14,873 bases of DNA from Phycisphaerales bacterium UBA2266 (GCA_002347125.1 DDXG01000191.1:1-14873), one strand, 5' to 3'. Positions 1 through 8,200 are shown, numbered from the stretch's first letter. Notes: generated by a model not told the origin, from the sequence alone. Made by a program: numbers and translations.

Positions 1-1728
1 GAACGAGGAGGCGGTGTACTGCATCCGGGCATTCGGTGCGATGTAGCCGCAGTCCCACGTGCCCGCCTGAGCCACTGGTCGCCCCGCCAGCAATCGCCGC
101 CGCAACAGCCACAGCCCGACGATCAGCAGGACGAGCACGACCCCGGCCAGACTGACAGTCCCCAGGATCTTCTGCACCGTGGCGGCATCCTGTTCCATAG
201 TCCCAACACCCGGCAGCGTAGAGGCGGCTAGAGACGCTACGTATACCGCCGGCGGTCCGGCGAAGCCCAGCACGACGCACAGAGCCGCCAGCACCGCCAT
301 GACCCCATGCATAGCCGCCGGCGCCTCGTGAGCATCCGCCGAGTGCCGGCTTCTGGGTTCACCCAGGAATACGATGCCAAACACCTTGGCAAAGCACGCG
401 GCCGCCAGACCTCCTATCAGCGCCAGGACGCCGATACAGGTCAGGCTGCCCGCGACCAGGCTGCGTGCGGTGTGGGCCTCGGCCATGGCGGCAAATGAGG
501 CGTAGTAAATGAGGAACTCGCTGACAAATCCATTGAGTGGCGGAAGTCCACAGATGGCCGCGGCGCCCAGCAGAAATGCGACAGCCGTCTTGGGCATGCG
601 CTTGCCCAGGCCGCCCAGAAGCTCCATGTTCAACGTACCGGTCGAATGGGCCACGGCCCCGGCCCCCAGAAAGAGCAGGCTCTTGAAGACGGCGTGGTTC
701 CACACGTGAAGCAGCCCACCCAGAAGGCCCAGCATGGCCAATGTCGGATGATTGCCGGCGGCCCCCAGCAGCCACAAACCCAGCCCCAGGCAGATAATGC
801 CGATGTTCTCGACGCTGTGGTACGCAAGCAGACGCTTGATGTCATGTTGGGCGATGGCGAAGAGCACCCCCATCACCGCCGAGGCCGCCCCAATGCCCAG
901 CAGCGTCCAACCCCACCATTGGGCCGGCGCTCCCAGAAAGGTTACGACTCGCACGATCCCATAGATACCCATTTTGATCATCACGCCGCTCATCACGGCT
1001 GAGACGGGCGAAGGCGCCGCCGGATGCGCCTCCGGCAACCAGACGTGCATCGGAACGAATCCTGCTTTCGCGCCAAAACCCACCACGGCAAGCAGGAACA
1101 CGGCGCCGGCCGCCAGCGGACTGCCCGGCCGGACGAATCGGCTGAATTCCATCGTGGTTGCGCCCCCACCGAGCAGTACGAACATCACCAGGAGAAACGC
1201 CGTGCCCAGATGAGTGGCGGCCAGGTATATCCAGCCGGCCTGGCGGACCGGCGGGCGGTCATGCTCGTGCATGACCAAGAAGAAGGACGACAGCGACATC
1301 GCCTCCCATGCTATCAGGAATAGCACGCTGTCGCGGGCGACGACGACCAAGAGCATACCGGCTGTCAGCATATTGTAGAAGCACCAGAACACCCCCAGGG
1401 ATCGCGGCTTCCCATGGTCCGCCATGTAGCGCACGCCATAAACAGCCGCCAAGGCACATACAAGGGCGATGGGCAATACGAAAAACGCCGAAAGTGGATC
1501 GACGCCGAGTTGCAGCGAGCCCAGTGGCAACGACCCTGCGGCGGACAGCGATATCGACCGGCCGGTGTACAGCACCACGCCCGCCGACCAGGCCGCAGGC
1601 AATGCGCCAAGGACCGCCACCGTTGCCCCAACGTGGGATGCCCAGCGGCCGGATCGAAATCCAATCGCGCAGAACAACCCCCCGCCAAACAGAACAGCCA
1701 GAGAGACCAGCAGCAGACTTGCTGTCAT
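1..1728 (-). CDS. HyfB/HycC-type proton-translocating membrane subunit (partial, 3' end beyond window)
   Basis: This frame is open for 576 codons from the ATG at 1728 to the left edge, so the C-terminus is missing. The protein is a string of hydrophobic helices of the proton-antiporter family (NuoL/MrpA/HyfB type), which move protons or sodium ions as part of a larger membrane complex. Expected family residues are present: a Glu in the IAWEAMS helix (about E142), a Lys in GAKAGFVPMHVWLPEAHP (about K221), the HDIKRLLAYHSVENIG segment and a Lys in NHAVFKS (about K349). The last visible stretch, DCGYIAPNARMQYTASSF, resembles the end of the HyfB/HycC branch rather than NuoL. A GAGGG ribosome site at 1738-1742 lies inside the upstream gene, and the two genes overlap by ATGA. 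Partner subunits (small membrane subunits, quinone- or hydrogenase-like subunits) are expected to the left. Whether the complex is a true hydrogenase, formate hydrogenlyase or a non-hydrogenase relative cannot be told. Confidence 0.87.
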   Translation of the reverse strand, partial: MTASLLLVSLAVLFGGGLFCAIGFRSGRWASHVGATVAVLGALPAAWSAGVVLYTGRSISLSAAGSLPLGSLQLGVDPLSAFFVLPIALVCALAAVYGVRYMADHGKPRSLGVFWCFYNMLTAGMLLVVVARDSVLFLIAWEAMSLSSFFLVMHEHDRPPVRQAGWIYLAATHLGTAFLLVMFVLLGGGATTMEFSRFVRPGSPLAAGAVFLLAVVGFGAKAGFVPMHVWLPEAHPAAPSPVSAVMSGVMIKMGIYGIVRVVTFLGAPAQWWGWTLLGIGAASAVMGVLFAIAQHDIKRLLAYHSVENIGIICLGLGLWLLGAAGNHPTLAMLGLLGGLLHVWNHAVFKSLLFLGAGAVAHSTGTLNMELLGGLGKRMPKTAVAFLLGAAAICGLPPLNGFVSEFLIYYASFAAMAEAHTARSLVAGSLTCIGVLALIGGLAAACFAKVFGIVFLGEPRSRHSADAHEAPAAMHGVMAVLAALCVVLGFAGPPAVYVASLAASTLPGVGTMEQDAATVQKILGTVSLAGVVLVLLIVGLWLLRRRLLAGRPVAQAGTWDCGYIAPNARMQYTASSF

Positions 1729-2426
1729 TGAGCGCTGCCCTCGCCGGATCGGGTGGTCTGTTCGACTTGCTGATCCAGTTCAACCGCCGCCTGGAAGATC
1801 TCCTCCCGCAATCCCACGCGAGCTACCGCGTCGGCAAACGCCGATGACCGAAGGCCGAACGAGAGCCTCGATAGCAGGGCCAGATGCGATTGAATGCTCG
1901 GGCTGAAGATCGTGAACAGGATACTGACGGGCTTGCCGTCGATCGCCCGGAAGTCGATGGGATTCTCAAGGAAGCACAGCACCAGCAGCGGCGTGGGCAG
2001 GTGCAACATGATCGGGTTGCGCACGTGGGGAATGGCGATGCCGTTACCGATGGCCGTCGATCCCAACGACTCCCGCACCAGGAGCATCTGCAGCAGGAAC
2101 TCGCGATCCACGTCTTCGGACAGGGGCACCACGTCGATAACGCTTCGCAGAACGGAGGCCTTGTCGGTTCCTTCCACGCGGTAATGAATCCCCCCGGCCC
2201 GCAATGCGTGCTCGAGCGACACCGGCCAATCGCCCTCCGGCTCGGCCGTCATCTGCGGCGAAACCGGGATATGCTGGGCTGTTGCCCACTCCAACAACTC
2301 AAGTCGGTTGAAGCGGTACTGGTCGTTCAAGCGATGCACCGGTATCTTGTTCTGGGCGACCCACCGATAGATGGTCTTCTCAGAGACATTCAACAAGCCT
2401 GCCGCGTCTTTGACTTTTAGTCTCAT
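1725..2426 (-). CDS. Excisionase-type HTH fused to PTS EIIA (fructose/PtsN type) domain
   Basis: The 233-residue product has an N-terminal DNA-binding domain of the excisionase/MerR-like type (about residues 4-50, with VKDAAGLLNVSEKTIYRW and a following winged segment). A PTS EIIA type-2 domain follows (about 68-220). The EIIA active-site histidine is present in GNGIAIPHVR (about residue 134), so phosphorylation remains possible. There is no EIIB, EIIC or PRD domain, so this is probably a regulator or phosphosensor, not a sugar transporter. The ATG at 2426 was preferred; a TTG one codon upstream is an alternative. A sigma70-like promoter lies upstream, and the stop overlaps the start of the proton-transporter gene by four bases. 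That arrangement suggests it controls, or is stoichiometrically coupled to, the membrane complex. The domain calls are strong; the target and signal are inference. Confidence 0.87.
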   Translation of the reverse strand: MRLKVKDAAGLLNVSEKTIYRWVAQNKIPVHRLNDQYRFNRLELLEWATAQHIPVSPQMTAEPEGDWPVSLEHALRAGGIHYRVEGTDKASVLRSVIDVVPLSEDVDREFLLQMLLVRESLGSTAIGNGIAIPHVRNPIMLHLPTPLLVLCFLENPIDFRAIDGKPVSILFTIFSPSIQSHLALLSRLSFGLRSSAFADAVARVGLREEIFQAAVELDQQVEQTTRSGEGSAQ

Positions 2427-2458
2427 CAACAGCCCTATTCCGCCTTTTGTCTTATGCG

Positions 2459-2474
2459 TTAGACATATTTAGAC
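2459..2474. promoter_or_regulatory. Tandem TTAGAC operator-like direct repeat
   Basis: The hexamer TTAGAC occurs at 2459-2464 and again at 2469-2474, exactly 10 bp apart (one helical turn), and the pair is flanked by GCG on the left and GCA on the right. It lies just downstream of the predicted start of transcription of the HTH-EIIA gene, where a repressor could block the gene. Binding by the gene's own HTH product is a guess. Confidence 0.35.
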
Positions 2475-2486
2475 GCACATGGAGCA

Positions 2487-2514
2487 AATGTACCATCTCT
2501 TGCGCTGGTGTCAA
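2487..2514 (-). promoter_or_regulatory. Sigma70-like promoter of the HTH-EIIA gene
   Basis: On the minus strand a perfect TTGACA (2514-2509) is separated by 16 bp from TACATT (2492-2487), which matches TATAAT at four of six positions. Transcription would begin near 2480, giving a leader of about 55 bases before the ATG at 2426. It is the best promoter match found in the window by eye. Confidence 0.5.
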
Positions 2515-2524
2515 GGTCCATTTC

Positions 2525-2535
2525 GTGAATTTCAC
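2525..2535. promoter_or_regulatory. Inverted repeat GTGAA-T-TTCAC upstream of the promoter
   Basis: A perfect 5-1-5 inverted repeat sits 10 bp upstream of the -35 box of the HTH-EIIA promoter. The position fits an activator site, but an 11-bp repeat of this kind can occur by chance. Confidence 0.25.
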
Positions 2536-2635
2536 CGGGCGGACTCTGTCTGGGGGATAGGGGTCTCTGTGCGGACCTGGAATGGCGAAAGCCGGTCCGG
2601 TAGCGGGTCGGGGAGGCTGGCTGCGGTAGGCGGAC

Positions 2636-5347
2636 TCATCGGGCTGCCGTCTTGACTGTGGGGCGGTCCGGCCTGAAGGTGTAGTCCGGCCACAATGGAC
2701 AGTTCAGGTCGATCCAGCATTTCACTCTCTGCGATTCCTCCCCCGTCAGGCGAACGTCGTAATGTCCGGCGTCCAGGACCTCCCACAACCTGCTCTTGAT
2801 AGCGCCAAAGCTCAGGGGCGCGGCCTTGGCGTGCTCCCGTCCCCACGTATAGTCGAAATAGTGAGCCCAACCTTCGGTAATGATTGTCTTGTAAGAGGCC
2901 GGGATCCCATCGTCGTCGGGTGCGCCTGTCAGGTCGATCCGGCGCGGGTCCGCGGCATCATGGCAGGTGATGCACCTGGCATCCCACACCGGTTGGACAA
3001 CTCTCTCGTAGGAAAACGGGCCGGCGCCCCACGAGGGCGGCTGCAACGTATCGGGCGGGCGCCGCATGGCCATCGGAATCGCACGGGGGGTGAACGTCGC
3101 CATGCGGGGCTCGTGGCAACCGACGCAACCCCGCATCTCCCGGGGCTGCAATTGCACGACGCTGCGCATTCGCTGTATTTCATTGTAGTCCGCATCGAGC
3201 ACCTGGAAATACATCACCTTGCCGGCCGGGGCGTAGAAGTGGGCTGAGCCGTCTTCTTCCACCGGCGCGACGCCCAGAACGCCCTTGGCGACGTAGCTGG
3301 GCCAGCCATGAGGACCCCGGACTTTGTGAGTCGGCGTGGCGTACCAATCCTCGAACGGTTCATGATCGGCCTGGTATTGCCCATTGGGAAGTCGAATCAA
3401 ATCGGCCCGGACCTCCTCGCAGACGCGAATATACTTCACCGTCGGCCTCTTCACCTGCGGTTCGAGTCCCTGGTAAACGTCCGCCACGATGAACCGGCCG
3501 TCCCCCTGGGGCTGCTCCTCGGTCCCATCAACGGTCGCCAACCGCGGCGGGATCGCAACAGGCCGCAGCGGCGTGGGGGACATACTCCCGATCTGCGGGT
3601 CCAGGTACAGCAATTCGCGATTGCCGTAACGGTCGATGACATACAGGCCGAACTTGTCAAACGGGGCATGGCTGCACAGAAAGTAATCACGGCTGATCGG
3701 GACCGGATCTCTGAAACACTGTCGCTGCGCCCAGCTCATGTGGTAGTGAGGCTCCACGTCAGGCGTGATGTTGGTGATGGCCCGGGGATCAAACCGACCT
3801 TTGGCGACATCGATCAGCGCAATGGGACCGTTCAAGTCCCCACCGTGGGATACGAGCGTACAGAGTATTTCACCGGAACCCGGGACTTGGCGGCCGTTGG
3901 CATAGCAGTTCAGCGTATTGTTGCCGAAGATCAACTCGGGATGCGTGCCGTCCGGGCGAATGGCCCAGAGCGTGTGGCCGAAGTCGGCGCCCTTGTCGAG
4001 ATACTCCGAACGCATCCAGATGATCCGGCCGTCGTTCATCATGGACGGCGTCCATTCGCTGAGGTTGGCATGAGAAAGCGGCCGAATGTCGCCGCCATCG
4101 GCGTCCATGCGAAAGAGCACGAAGGCCTGGGGCCGCCAGCACAGGAATCTGGCCTTACACCGCGTGGTGATGAACGCCAATCCACCGTCGGGCAACGGGC
4201 ATGGAAAGTAGTCGTGAAACGGTCCGTCCGTAATCCGCCTCGGATGGTCCCCGTCGGCGTCCATGGCATACAGATGATAGTAATCAGCCTGGGACTTGCG
4301 GTAGCCGAAGTAGATCGTGCGGGCGGCAAAATCCGCCGCCGGATCACGGGCCATTCCGTCGACTGCGTCAAACAGTGTTGTCACTGTCGCCCGGTTGGGA
4401 TCAAGCGAACCGTTGTGATGGGGTATCTGCAACAGGCAAACGCCGCCGCCGGGACCGCCCGTCGCATCCAGAATAACGCTGTAGTTGTGTGAGGGGCTGA
4501 AGGGATGCCGCTTAACGAACAGTATTCTCTCAAGCGGCTTCAACTCAGGCGCCCGCAGGAAGAGACGTCGCTTCGCCATGCGGACGCGGAAGTAGAGTTC
4601 CTGTGTCTGCGCCGCCGGGTCGGATGTTTCTTGCGGCGGTTGCCGGCGGCTGCCGAATTCGGCGAGTTCACGGCGTTCCGCAGATACATCCAGACCCTGA
4701 GCGGAGAACCGTTCGATCAGCTCCTCCATTTGTCGCAGAACTCGCCGGGCCGAATCGGAGGAATCGACCTTGCGCCAGGTGATGTCCTCGCATTCAAAGG
4801 CGTAGCGCAGAATCTCCGTTGGTTCCAGAGGCCCCTCCGGCAGCGTCGGCAAGCCGCGGCGGCGGGCGACGGTCCGCCAGTCTTGCCCATCCATGGAGAC
4901 CCAGACCTCCACCGACGCCGGCAGCCGGTCGCGGTAACGACCCTGGCGGTCACGGGAGAAGACCACACTGGAGACGGTCCTTGCTCCGGGAAGCTCTATC
5001 TGTGCCCATTCACGGCCGGTTCCGGCCGCAATCCAGCTTTGGCTGTTGCCGTAAAGGCCGTCATTGAGATGGGCCACCTGATGAATAGCGTACCCGGCAA
5101 GACAGGAAGAGGCGGTGGCTGTCGCGCCGGCAAGGGCAAGGTTCCCGCCTTCCTCATCGCCGTAGACCTCCATCTCATCGAGACAAGGCTGACCCTGCAT
5201 GCCGCCGTCCAGGACGAGTCGGACGAAACGAGCTTGTGCTGGGCTGAATGCGATACGGTTCGGCTTGTCCGGCTCAAACAGATCCACGGCATACAGAGGC
5301 AATCCCCGGATCACGAGTGCGATGCCCAATATCACAAGCTGCTTCAT
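2636..5347 (-). CDS. Exported di-haem c-type protein related to hydrazine synthase alpha (HzsA-related), with discoidin domain
   Basis: The product is about 903 residues. It starts with a signal peptide (MKQLVILGIALVIRGLPLYA), so it acts outside the cytoplasm. Residues of about 68-165 look like an F5/8 type C (discoidin) domain, often used to bind sugars or surfaces. Residues of about 272-590 carry repeated strand motifs such as LYAMDADGDHPRRITDG and FRMDADGGDIRPLS, typical of a PD40/TolB-like propeller. Two c-type haem sites follow: CVGCH (about 741-745) and CITCH (about 792-796). The overall plan matches the HzsA-related proteins common in Planctomycetota. No hydrazine synthase partner genes are nearby, so a redox or binding role is more likely than hydrazine synthesis. 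The frame stays open to a GTG at 5458, but the ATG at 5347 was chosen because it begins a clean signal peptide, has GGAG just upstream and lies below a TATGAT box at 5403-5408. Confidence 0.8.
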   Translation of the reverse strand: MKQLVILGIALVIRGLPLYAVDLFEPDKPNRIAFSPAQARFVRLVLDGGMQGQPCLDEMEVYGDEEGGNLALAGATATASSCLAGYAIHQVAHLNDGLYGNSQSWIAAGTGREWAQIELPGARTVSSVVFSRDRQGRYRDRLPASVEVWVSMDGQDWRTVARRRGLPTLPEGPLEPTEILRYAFECEDITWRKVDSSDSARRVLRQMEELIERFSAQGLDVSAERRELAEFGSRRQPPQETSDPAAQTQELYFRVRMAKRRLFLRAPELKPLERILFVKRHPFSPSHNYSVILDATGGPGGGVCLLQIPHHNGSLDPNRATVTTLFDAVDGMARDPAADFAARTIYFGYRKSQADYYHLYAMDADGDHPRRITDGPFHDYFPCPLPDGGLAFITTRCKARFLCWRPQAFVLFRMDADGGDIRPLSHANLSEWTPSMMNDGRIIWMRSEYLDKGADFGHTLWAIRPDGTHPELIFGNNTLNCYANGRQVPGSGEILCTLVSHGGDLNGPIALIDVAKGRFDPRAITNITPDVEPHYHMSWAQRQCFRDPVPISRDYFLCSHAPFDKFGLYVIDRYGNRELLYLDPQIGSMSPTPLRPVAIPPRLATVDGTEEQPQGDGRFIVADVYQGLEPQVKRPTVKYIRVCEEVRADLIRLPNGQYQADHEPFEDWYATPTHKVRGPHGWPSYVAKGVLGVAPVEEDGSAHFYAPAGKVMYFQVLDADYNEIQRMRSVVQLQPREMRGCVGCHEPRMATFTPRAIPMAMRRPPDTLQPPSWGAGPFSYERVVQPVWDARCITCHDAADPRRIDLTGAPDDDGIPASYKTIITEGWAHYFDYTWGREHAKAAPLSFGAIKSRLWEVLDAGHYDVRLTGEESQRVKCWIDLNCPLWPDYTFRPDRPTVKTAAR

Positions 5348-5373
5348 TGCTCCATTGACCCTCACAACGGAAT

Positions 5374-5385
5374 TAAAGGCCTTTA
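5374..5385. promoter_or_regulatory. Perfect 12-bp palindrome TAAAGGCCTTTA, operator-like
   Basis: This uninterrupted palindrome lies between the possible -10 box and the chosen start codon of the HzsA-related gene, a usual place for a repressor site. It has no loop, so it would act as DNA rather than as an RNA hairpin. No second copy was noticed in the window. Confidence 0.3.
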
Positions 5386-5402
5386 CCGAAGGCGCAACTT
5401 TC

Positions 5403-5408
5403 ATCATA
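5403..5408 (-). promoter_or_regulatory. Possible -10 box of the HzsA-related gene
   Basis: The minus strand reads TATGAT at 5408-5403, five of six matches to the consensus. The -35 region 17 bp upstream (TTTCTA) is poor. If used, transcription would begin near 5396. That would rule out the upstream GTG start at 5458 and support the ATG at 5347. Confidence 0.3.
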
Positions 5409-5476
5409 GCACAATAGGCGGTGCATAGAAAGATGGCGCCGGCAAACAAGCCATTCACATTGGATGCAATGGCAGT

Positions 5477-5979
5477 TCAAGGCCGATAGTTGACACCGGC
5501 AAGGCTCAGCGGGTTGAGCTTGTGAATCGCCATGATATCGATGAATCGTTCGACATCGGCTACGGGGATGAAGTGTCTGGCCGGATCGATCAGCGGGCCC
5601 CGCCACTGGAATCGGGGGTAATGGACAATCCGCACGTGCGGCGTTACCTCAAGTTCGTATCCCTCCCGGCCCGGGCGATCCCCCGCGGCCGCGTCGATTC
5701 GCAGCCGTATACTATTCTGCGTACGCTGCACGTCATCCGACAAAGGCAGGCGGTACCCCATCGGCACGGCAAGGGCCGCCACGAGCTTGGCCGCCTCCAT
5801 CCGGCCCTCTTGCGCGGCGACCAGCGTGGTTTCAGAAGTGAACCGGAACCGGCCCTGCAGAGCCTCCACCGAGACCGGCGCCGGGATGATATTGAGGTCA
5901 GGGCCGCCGCGGCCAAAACCGCCGAGACGCCGATAGACACGCTCGCAAGCCATGCGACGACGCCTGCCCGTGTTCTCAT
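5477..5979 (-). pseudogene. Degraded secreted GH20 beta-N-acetylhexosaminidase (frameshift, internal deletion, truncated)
   Basis: The ATG at 5979, preceded by AAGGG, begins a signal peptide (MRTRAGVVAWLASVSIGVSA, then VLAAAA). Around 5905-5920, in a GCG/GGCC-rich stretch, the frame must slip by one base to continue into DLNIIPAPVSVEALQGRF, the usual opening of the zincin-like GH20b domain. That domain breaks off after GYELEVTP and jumps straight to YPRFQWRGPLIDPARHFIPV, the start of the GH20 catalytic barrel. About 40-60 residues that normally join the two are missing. The barrel stops after MAIHKLN, and a ten-residue tail ending NYRP precedes the stop at 5477. The catalytic Asp-Glu pair is absent. 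In intact form the family removes terminal GlcNAc or GalNAc. A 158-residue frame from 5953 could be translated, but its start has no ribosome site. The call as a remnant is firm; the single-base slip could be a sequencing error, the deletions less so. Confidence 0.77.
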
Positions 5980-6184
5980 AAGCGTGCCCTTCACAGACGG
6001 AGACGGCCGACTCGTCCTCATCTCAGAACCGGGACGCCTTCGCCGGTCAACCCCAAACCGCCTTACCACCCGGATATCATCTTCTGAGACGGTCCTCAAC
6101 CGGCCACTGGACGACGGCAGGGCTCCATGGTAGACTGTTATCGTCCTGAAAGGCTCTGAAAACGCCCTCTGGAGACAAGAGCTT
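5980..6184. other. Divergent intergenic region between the GH20 remnant and the GH36-like gene
   Basis: These 205 bp must hold the promoter of the GH36-like gene and once held that of the GH20 gene. No convincing -35/-10 pair was seen in either direction. TAGACT and a weak TTGACC on the minus strand (6051-6046) are the best partial matches. Confidence 0.3.
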
Positions 6185-8191
6185 ATGAAGCCCGACAAGA
6201 TGCTTGCTATGGGTTTGCCGCTGCTGATGGCGGCTTCATTCGCACACGCATTGGATTACCCGTCGTCCGTGCCGCCGGGAAGGGCAATAGCAACGACGCA
6301 GCCCGAAGCGGTCACGCTGCAAAACGACGTCCTGCACCTGAGCTTCAGCTACGAAGCCGGCCACATCAGACCGGAGCGCCTGGTGAATCTTCAGACGAAG
6401 GACACCATCGGCGACGAGGCAAGCGATTTTTTCCGCATCAACGCGGGGCCGGGCCGAGGGGTCTATCGCAGCTCACAGTTCGATCTGGTTGGGACTGTCC
6501 AGGTTGTTACCCTCCAGGCCGACCCGGAGAACCGCACCGCCGGAAAACGATTCCCCGGCATCCAGACCAAGGCCGCACTGTTGTCGCCGGACGGCACATT
6601 CGTTGTGAACTGGTCGCTTGAACTGCGCGATGGCTCCAATTACGTCCGCCAGTCCGTGAGGGTTGAGCCACAGAGCGAAGATGTCCATATCGCGTCGATC
6701 CAGTTCTGCGACATGAACGTCAAAGACGCCCATGTCGCGGGAACCGTGCCGGGCTCGCCGGTGGTTGCGGGAAGCTGGTTTCTGGCCTACGAACATCCAA
6801 GTGCGGACAATGGCGTCTACGGGTCGAAGGTTCTCTGCCGGCTTGAGCGAAACGCGCACTTGCGGCAAGGCCAATTGCTGACCCAGTCTGCCGTGATGGG
6901 TGTTGTGCCGGCGGGCCAGTTGCGCCGCGGCTTTCTGTACTACCTCGAACGAGAGAGGGTTTCGCCGTATCGTCCCTTCCTGCACTACAATAGTTGGTAC
7001 GACATTGCCTGGGGCGACCGCGAGAAGATGAACAGCGCCGAATGCGTTGATGTCATCCGGGCCTTTGGCGATGAACTGACGACGCGCCGCGGCGTGCGGC
7101 TGGATGGCTTCGTGTTTGACGACGGCTGGGACGACCCGAAGACGCTCTGGCGGATACTGGGGGACAACTTCCCTGGAGGTTTCTCGCCGCTGCAGCAAAC
7201 CGCGGAGAGTTTCGGCTCCAGGATCGGCCTGTGGCTCTCGCCCTGGGGCGGCTACGGTCAGGCGAAGGCCGACCGGCTCGCCTACGGCAGATCCGAGGGT
7301 TTCGAGATGGACGAATCGGGCTTCTCGCTTGCCGGGCCCAGGTACTCTGAACGGTTCCGGGACAGTTGCGTCGAGTTTGTCCGGCAGTATCACGTGAACT
7401 TCTTCAAGTTCGACGGCACCGATGCCGCCAGACTCGCCGAGACCGAGGCCCTGCTCAGACTCTGCCGCGAACTCTATGGCGTCGCGGACGACATGGTCAT
7501 TAGCCTGACCACGGGGACGTGGGCATCGCCGTTCTGGCTTCTGTATGCCGACAGCACGTGGCGCGGCGGCGGGGACATGGGTTTCTACGGCCCCGGCCCC
7601 CGGCGGGAGCAATGGCTGACCTACCGCGACAAAACGACCTATCAGAACGTGGTCAGGGGCGGCCCTCTGTATCCCCTGAACTCCTTCATGAACCAGGGTA
7701 TTGCGCACTCCGTCTACGGAACCGCTGATCTGCCCGCCGACGCGAATCAATTCGCGCACGAGGTCCACAGCTTCTTCGGCATAGGCACGAGCCTGCAGGA
7801 GCTCTACATCTCGCCCGGCCGAATGACAGCCCCTATGTGGGACACTCTCGCGGAGGCCGCCAAGTGGTCCCGGGGTAACTGCGAGACCCTCGTCGACACC
7901 CACTGGATCGGTGGGGATCCCAATCAGTTGCAGGTATACGGCTGTGCTTCCTGGAATGACAACCGGGCCATTCTCATGCTTCGCAATCCCGACGGGCGCC
8001 GCCAGACCATAGCGATTGACATCGGAAATGCCCTGGACCTGCCGCCTGCCGCCCACAAGCAGTACACGCTGGCCAGTCCCTGGCGACACGATGCGGGCAA
8101 GCCGGCCCTGACCCTCACCGCCGGTAAGCCCCACAGGTTTGAACTGGCCGGCTTCGAGGTCATCGTCCTCCAATCCACCGCCTCCCGGTAA
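6185..8191 (+). CDS. Secreted alpha-galactosidase-like glycoside hydrolase (clan GH-D / GH36-like)
   Basis: The 668-residue product opens with a signal peptide (MKPDKMLAMGLPLLMAASFAHA), so it is exported. A beta-sandwich-like N-terminal part (about 30-260) precedes a (beta/alpha)8 barrel with HYNSWYDI, LDGFVFDDGWDD (D312, D313), IGLWLSPWGGYG and FFKFDG. In clan GH-D the Asp after the K-x pair is the nucleophile, which would make D410 the nucleophile. The Asp residues of ADSTWRGGGDMGF (D456, D464) are candidates for the acid/base. A beta-rich C-terminal domain closes the protein. These motifs fit alpha-galactosidase or alpha-N-acetylgalactosaminidase relatives; the exact CAZy family and substrate are not settled. 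GGAG at 6171-6174 (10 bases ahead) or AAGAG at 6177-6181 could serve as ribosome site. The gene diverges from the broken GH20 gene, and the next gene starts only 9 bp after its stop. Confidence 0.77.
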   Translation: MKPDKMLAMGLPLLMAASFAHALDYPSSVPPGRAIATTQPEAVTLQNDVLHLSFSYEAGHIRPERLVNLQTKDTIGDEASDFFRINAGPGRGVYRSSQFDLVGTVQVVTLQADPENRTAGKRFPGIQTKAALLSPDGTFVVNWSLELRDGSNYVRQSVRVEPQSEDVHIASIQFCDMNVKDAHVAGTVPGSPVVAGSWFLAYEHPSADNGVYGSKVLCRLERNAHLRQGQLLTQSAVMGVVPAGQLRRGFLYYLERERVSPYRPFLHYNSWYDIAWGDREKMNSAECVDVIRAFGDELTTRRGVRLDGFVFDDGWDDPKTLWRILGDNFPGGFSPLQQTAESFGSRIGLWLSPWGGYGQAKADRLAYGRSEGFEMDESGFSLAGPRYSERFRDSCVEFVRQYHVNFFKFDGTDAARLAETEALLRLCRELYGVADDMVISLTTGTWASPFWLLYADSTWRGGGDMGFYGPGPRREQWLTYRDKTTYQNVVRGGPLYPLNSFMNQGIAHSVYGTADLPADANQFAHEVHSFFGIGTSLQELYISPGRMTAPMWDTLAEAAKWSRGNCETLVDTHWIGGDPNQLQVYGCASWNDNRAILMLRNPDGRRQTIAIDIGNALDLPPAAHKQYTLASPWRHDAGKPALTLTAGKPHRFELAGFEVIVLQSTASR

Positions 8192-8200
8192 CAGACAAAC

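Noticed and set aside
1725..2426. Reading the EIIA protein as a sugar transporter component
   Set aside because: It carries a DNA-binding domain, and no EIIB or EIIC gene is present in the window.
2536..2635. Possible terminator after the HzsA-related gene
   Set aside because: Only imperfect direct repeats such as tctgtctggggg were found; there is no stable stem followed by a T-run on the minus strand.
3308..4492. A 394-residue plus-strand open frame inside the HzsA-related gene
   Set aside because: It is fully antisense to a gene with clear domains and haem motifs and shows no recognisable family feature.
5348..5458. N-terminal extension of the HzsA-related gene to a GTG at 5458
   Set aside because: The extension would place the signal peptide inside the chain, the GTG has no ribosome site, and a -10-like box and palindrome lie within it.
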